Assembly: GCF_037975245.1 (NCBI RefSeq)
Contig: NC_092561.1
Location: 372,001-436,000 of the forward strand
Direction: 5' to 3'
DNA length: 64,000 bases
DNA from: Apostichopus japonicus
Taxonomy: Eukaryota; Echinodermata; Holothuroidea; Aspidochirotida; Stichopodidae
The translations under genes and the position numbers were made by a program. This document shows, in pieces, positions 58,659 through 64,000 of this stretch; position 1 is the first letter of the stretch, and each line of letters starts with the position of its first letter. The notes beneath the pieces are model-generated. The model saw only the letters and a program-made list of their open reading frames with translations. It was not told where the DNA came from and did not search any database.

Positions 58659-61600
58659 ATATATATATTTATTTATTTATTTGAGGTGAGGGGGGAAGCA
58701 AGCACACAACTTAAAGATACCTGATTTGTTCAACTCCGGAGCTTTATAAAGTTTTCATATTCAATTTGTACCATTGGGTTTTACTTTCAGTTACAAAATT
58801 GATTCGATGATGACGTCATATATAGTGAATTCTAACGTAAAGATTCGCTTCCGTGTTTGTCGAGTAGAGTCATTAACTAGTAGGCCTATAAAAGTATTTT
58901 TGTTTTGTCTGACTCGGTCGAGTCGATTTCCATTGACTTGTGTCAAGGTGAAAGTTATTAGAAGGAAAATGCGTGATTGCTGTAACAATATACCTCTAGC
59001 TGCATGCTGCAGAACGAGATGACAATAAATTACAAATGCTTGTCATTAAATCCTCAATGGTGCATGACTGCTATAAATAACCTATAGCATGAGAACTTAT
59101 ATTAATTTGAGGAAGTAAATCAATGTATATCATATATATACGTCATGACTGCGACTTTCTTAATGGTATGTATTTAGAATTAATAGTTAAGAACGAACTA
59201 AATGAACTTTTTCTGTTTGATTTAAAATGTCAAATTCAACATTTGCTAAACTTTATATATATATAGCGCATATATTTTTATTTATTTTACACTCAGAATG
59301 TTGGAGTCAATATACCGACGGTATCATTTACCCTGTTGTATGATAAGACGGATGAGGTTTTGAGTGTACAGACAGTCAAGATTAATAACCTTCATCAAGA
59401 GAGGTAAATACCTATAGTTGGGGTCACCGAGAGCCCCACCCCTCCTCACCCACTCCCCCCCCCCTCAACCCCTCTTCTTGTCAGTCCTACCTGCAGTCCT
59501 AACAATTAGGGACTGTAACGATAGTTCTTTCAGTTTCAGTTTATTTCACTCTTTTCATCCTTCCAGGAACCACATTACAAAGGAAGCAATTATCCTTATT
59601 TACATATGTAAATGAAAAGAAAGAAAGGGGTAAAAGTAGTTCCCGGCCTAGCCCTGTATAAATGCAACATAATAGTTACTTATGTTCAAATTCCTTTTTG
59701 TTTTAGGTGGGGTGCTTTATGTCACAATGTCTCAGTAAATGAATATACATCCGTCCAATATAGGTTATTCATTGTCTATAGTATAACCTATAGTCTATTT
59801 ATAGAAGATATTTTTATCAGGTTGTTGCACCCAATGCAGAACAGACACTTTACTACGTTCAGGTAAATGTACACAATAGTGATGCCCTCAATCAAAGGGA
59901 CATGGCATTATGACACATTTCTCTTATTCCACACTTCACCAAGACTTTGCAGATAATCGCAGATAGCAACACCATCTCCAAAGCAAACACTTAGTTTAGT
60001 ATTGTTATGTTTAGCTATGTTTGTTTAGTTATGTTTAGTTATATTATGTTAAATGTTTAGCGTATTAGTTATGTTTAGTTATATTATGTTAAATGTTTAG
60101 CGTATTGTATACCCTCATTTGGATGTCAGCATCGTTGTGAGTGGTAACATATCAAAGGCGGCGGAACCGGGGGGGGGGCACAGGGGGCACGTGCCCCCCC
60201 ACTTTTCCTCAGGTTAAAAATGTGCCCTTTTTCTACATAAAAATTTCAAAATAAAAAAAGAGTTTACAAAGCGAAACCCACGTCGAATGAAATATTTCGG
60301 GAAGTTTTAAATGTTTACTACCACAGGCGTAGGAGCCCAATTTGATTTGGGGGGGGGGGCTGTAACGACTTGCCCGAAAAATAGTACCAACATTTTTCAA
60401 GCGCTACGCGCGCGTCCAACATGTTAATGTGCATATCATATAGGCATGCGTTGGTTATTACATCACATGCCAATAGCATACAATCATTTGCCGTGTTATA
60501 ACCCTTCCAAATTGGTTAGAATTATTGGCAAAGTCGTTACAAAAATAATGATCATAATAATATCACTTTAACCATTGAAAAACACATAGAAAATTATTTT
60601 TCTTTCAGTATTTTGACATATTTCATTTGCTTTCATGCATGTATCGATCGCGTGTGCAGGGACTTGGACTTTATAATGATTTCACCTCATTTTGTCTTTT
60701 TCCTTGTTTCCCAATTTGCACATTACATATTGTAGTGCTAGTATGCATTGTTTCCTTGAGGGGTGGGGGGTGGCGATGATGGAGTGATGTGTATATGCAA
60801 ATAAGGTAATACAATAAGAGTTATAAAAGGTACTAAATATCAGGCTGCATCAGTCCAATCGAATTTCTGCAAAGTGCCCTTCGACGTTGGTGCCCCCCCC
60901 CCCCAGATTAAAAGTGCTTCCGCCGCCCTTGTAACATATACATACGTTTCACGTGGCCATAGGGCTATACTTACATCCTTCAAGGAATGAGCCGTAAAAT
61001 TAAAGCCTATGCATATTTAAATTAAATTTTGACAACAATTTAGTTATATAAAGACAACACATCAATTCCAACTTAGGGGAAGATATTTAAGATCAAAGAT
61101 TTGAGCGTAGTGAATTAAAATTTAAAAAAAAACGGTGGTTAACTTTTGTTTTCATTTTAACTTTTTTTCTTCTATTTTGCATGCGAGCTCTTAACACTGC
61201 AGCAATATTTTCTTCTTCTTCAATTTTAAGACGAAACGAAGACATTGCTGTGCATTTTAAAGCCAAAGATTGGAGCGGTGAGACGCAGCCAAAAACAGCA
61301 CGTACCGCTGATATCATTTGGAACGAAAAGTTGGCTGGAAAATGTGAGTAATATGGATCATTGTCTCGTTCTTATTCTATCGTGTTGACTTTTAAACGTT
61401 TAATTCACTTGGTAAATCATATTGCGTGACAGAATTCATAATGTTAACAATATGCAAATTGCAAGTTGCTATGGTTACAGGTTGTATCTACAGCCATCCA
61501 TGGTATGTAACTCTTATCATGCAAATCAGTCCGCTTGCCTTTGTATTATATGCATAATTTAAATATCTCTTTATTATCTTAGGTATCTATTTCATTTATC

Positions 61601-63466
61601 TGCCGCTTAAATGTTTAATAAAAAATGCGGGGAGGCGAAAGGTGGTGGTTGTAAAGGGAAGACTGAACTGTAAGAAAACGGATAGTTGGACTGAACTCAT
61701 TTTTCATCTATAAGAAATTTCTAATCTTCTCGTATATCCCCGTATGCTTGGCACTATACAATAGTTAAACATAAAACATACGTTGCTTATCTTGATCTTA
61801 TCTTATGCAGATTGATTCAGTTAGTTGCTACGCAACAGCAAGGACGTCACATATTTTGACTACTTCATCATGCATTTCTTATTTTTATCTTGATGCTAAG
61901 TATGCATACTGACCAATCACTGTACTATAAATCACATGTTTTGAGTAATTTATACCAGACCCGCCTGTATATGATATATGCTTATAACATGTTAGCCTGC
62001 AAAATTGACGAAGTTGTTACATGATAGCAAAAACGTAATGCAGACGAATTTTGTAACAGATATATATATGTTAACCTGCTGGCTTAACCATATATAGCAA
62101 ATATTTTACATACTGCATTACAATTGACATACAGTACATTTTAATTTAGCAATATTTTAAACAAATTTGCCACACATGTTCACACGTTAAATAAAATATT
62201 ATGCGAATTGAACAAGTGTCTACCCTAATAGCAAAATGGACGTGCCATCCATCAACTAATTAAGAGGTTTTTGCGTACTATATGAAAATTGGCTCCATGA
62301 TTGAGTATACAGAACCGTCTAGTCTTCTTACCAATTCATGATTCACCAGACATGTCAATAATGTTATGTATTGAACGCCGTATGATAGTTTGTAATAATT
62401 ACAACAACCAAAAAGCGTTAAGACAAAAGTCATCCGGAAACATGGAACAACTAAGTAAACATGAATATTTGTTTGATTTAAGTGTCATGTAAACAAACTT
62501 CAAGCACTTTATGTTCTTTCATTTGTCTGACTGTGGATTAATTGCATTGTTCCTAAACGACGAACAGACATTGAACGATTGTATGGGCATTTATACGGGC
62601 ATTTCCTGGAGTGTATATCACACCTGAGTAATTCAGCTAACATCATTTACCTTTGTTCTTCCCTCTCAGTAAAACATAAACATATCGCAGAGGAAAATGT
62701 TCATGTTAAAGTCACTAATGGAGAATCGTTAGAAATCGGCGCAGTTTCAGTCAGTTTAAAGGACGTGAATGTTGACGAGAAGACTGTTTGTTCACTTCAC
62801 TTGGATATGGTGAGCAGTTCACACATATATACTGTATTCACACACTCACACACACGCATGAAGATATATATATAACTTGCAAGAAAACACTCTCAATATA
62901 TAATAACCATGAAGTACCGGTATGATGTCTTTCACAAGTTGACAAGGCCCCACCCCCTCCCCCACCTCCCACCCCCCCCAAAAAAGATTCTCAAACATGA
63001 TATTATAGAAAGACAATTTAAAACTTTACCTTAACTGTTTATAGGAATTCCAGTGAATTCAACCAGTAATTGCTTCGTATAACTCAACTATCGCACTTTC
63101 CCATCTGTCGAGCCTATAAACTGGTACCCTTTTTTAGCAGTGTGTTCTCGCTGACCCACTTCCTGGTCAAACATCCTTATTTTGTCAATTTTGATACCCG
63201 AAGATGACAGAAAACTATCAGGCAAACACTTTTCTGTAGCTCCCATTAAAACCGAAATTACAAGACAATGTGTGTTTTATGGATAACACCAATTGCTGTT
63301 AGCGAGGACGATAACTCGAACACTTCTCAGTCAATATACAATTGAATAACTACTGACCATTTTACATTTTACAGAACCAAGTCAACAGAGGAGAGCTCGT
63401 ATTTTCGATACGTCCGACGAATGATGGAGTGAATCTGACCATTTCTAAAGCCAGAAACTTGCCAAG
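58125..63466 (+). CDS. Tandem C2-domain (synaptotagmin-like) protein, 5' part; continues beyond window
   Basis: Exons are 58125-58154, 59297-59403, 61231-61343, 62670-62809 and 63375-63466, all GT-AG and phase-compatible, encoding 160 residues before the window ends. The ATG has an in-frame TAG 27 bases upstream. After MAHLDTDDNA a C2A-like domain runs from about 13 to 130: VSFTLLYDKTDEVLSVQTV (first strands), HFKAKDW, QPKTARTADIIWNEKL and IGAVSVSLKDV. A second C2 opens with GELVFSIRPTNDGVNLTIS and KARNLP (about 136-160). Neither DPYV nor the paired Asp residues of the calcium loops are visible in C2A, so it is probably calcium-independent. No transmembrane segment precedes C2A, unlike most synaptotagmins. 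A Doc2-, Slp- or Syt14/16-like protein is possible. Membrane or phospholipid binding is inferred from family. Confidence 0.75.
58530..58680. repeat. TA-rich microsatellite with TTA interruptions
   Basis: (TA)n blocks separated by ATTATTA and TTTAT, in intron 1 of the C2 gene. Confidence 0.92.
60003..60112. repeat. TTATGTTTAG short tandem repeat region
   Basis: Repeats of GTTTAGTTATGTTTAGTTAT, including a duplicated unit ending TTAAATGTTTAGCGTATT, in intron 2 of the C2 gene. Confidence 0.8.
60153..60931. mobile_element. Non-autonomous hAT-like element with perfect 8-bp TSD
   Basis: The left end CAAAGGCGGCGGAA and right end TTCCGCCGCCCTTG are inverted repeats with one mismatch. Both sides are flanked by TAACATAT (60145-60152 and 60932-60939), a perfect 8-bp duplication as made by hAT transposases. 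Interior G/C tracts lie next to both termini (GGGGGGGGGG and its C counterpart), extending the inverted symmetry. No transposase frame in 779 bp. Lies in intron 2 of the C2 gene. Confidence 0.9.
61344..62669 (+). other. Intron 3 of the C2 gene
   Basis: About 1.3 kb of AT-rich sequence in which no exon, repeat array or element was recognised. Confidence 0.5.
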
Positions 63467-64000
63467 GTATATGAAATGGTTTTGTACACAACCTGTTAGT
63501 ACTCAAAACTGCCAGATGTGTAATTAGGTCAATATGTTTAATCACAGGTCTTAAGTAGTTGAAAACTGCCTCAATTTCCCCAATCTGTGCACCTCATGTA
63601 TTTTCATGACCTTTTTCAACATCCAAGTCACATCCTATTCCTTTTCGGCACTTTTACTGAAGGAGAAAACTTGATCGGATTGATACAAAGTTTATATGAA
63701 GTATGCCACTATATTAATGTGTACGAAAGTGTATACCCTTGTCACGCCTGCAGTGTATTTTCATGACTAAAAATGGCGAGCAACTGCGTTCAAATGCATA
63801 GGTCCAGGTATACTTATCTTTGTATCTTTGTATAAATTATATGAATTGTGATTAAATTTGACAACATTATGACGGTGGTGACATATTTAAGGTGATTAAA
63901 CTAATTAATTTGTTTTTTAAGGGTTAATATAATATAAGTGATTCCAGTCGATAAATTACTCGTGAACGAATTCGGACTGTCACAAGTTTTCGAGATGGAT
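63467..64000 (+). other. Intron 5 of the C2 gene (window edge)
   Basis: Begins with a GTATAT donor after the start of the second C2 domain. No further exon is visible before the window ends, so the rest of C2B lies to the right. Confidence 0.6.

Overview
The window looks like animal nuclear DNA: AT-rich, with long introns, GT-AG splice junctions, many (TA)n microsatellites, many poly-G/C tracts, tRNA-derived SINEs, LINE remnants and TIR elements. Family content and repeat style suggest a marine invertebrate deuterostome, perhaps an echinoderm. That placement is inference. No bacterial-type genes, CRISPR arrays or complete structural RNA genes were seen.

Layout. (1) 1-8735, plus strand: the last two exons of a RERG/RASL-type small GTPase; its P-loop exon(s) lie left of the window. 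(2) 13942-54620, minus strand: three complete head-to-tail SLC28-type concentrative nucleoside transporter (CNT) genes, copy 1 (13942-27781), copy 2 (31475-42278) and copy 3 (44537-54620). Each has 11 coding exons. Nine exons (3-10 plus the junction phases) match in length between copies; only the N-terminal exons and the C-terminal tail differ. The spliced products are about 617, 624 and 625 residues. (3) 58125 to beyond 63466, plus strand: the 5' part of a tandem C2-domain (synaptotagmin-like) gene that runs off the right edge.

Between and inside the genes lie: a LINE reverse-transcriptase remnant in copy 1 intron 1 (25540-26640); a second LINE remnant (29330-30985) invaded by a 52-bp tandem array; a palindromic 21-bp array bracketed by inverted repeats (17289-17715); a hAT-like element with a perfect 8-bp TSD (60153-60931); a 484-bp MITE-like element (43543-44026); a 1.08-kb long-TIR element beside the first exon of copy 3 (53469-54544); a triplicated 373-bp unit carrying a tRNA-SINE head (52185-53145); and an 18-bp minisatellite that appears to have grown from a SINE 5' end (55811-56168).

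The most interesting biology is in the transporter cluster. The three paralogues keep the fold and most ligand-binding residues but differ at known substrate-contact positions. Copy 3 has Pro in place of Gln in the G-Q-T-E motif. The TM8 serine is Ser, Ala and Thr in copies 1, 2 and 3. Copies 2 and 3 also share a near-identical 109-bp patch in exon 7, which suggests gene conversion.
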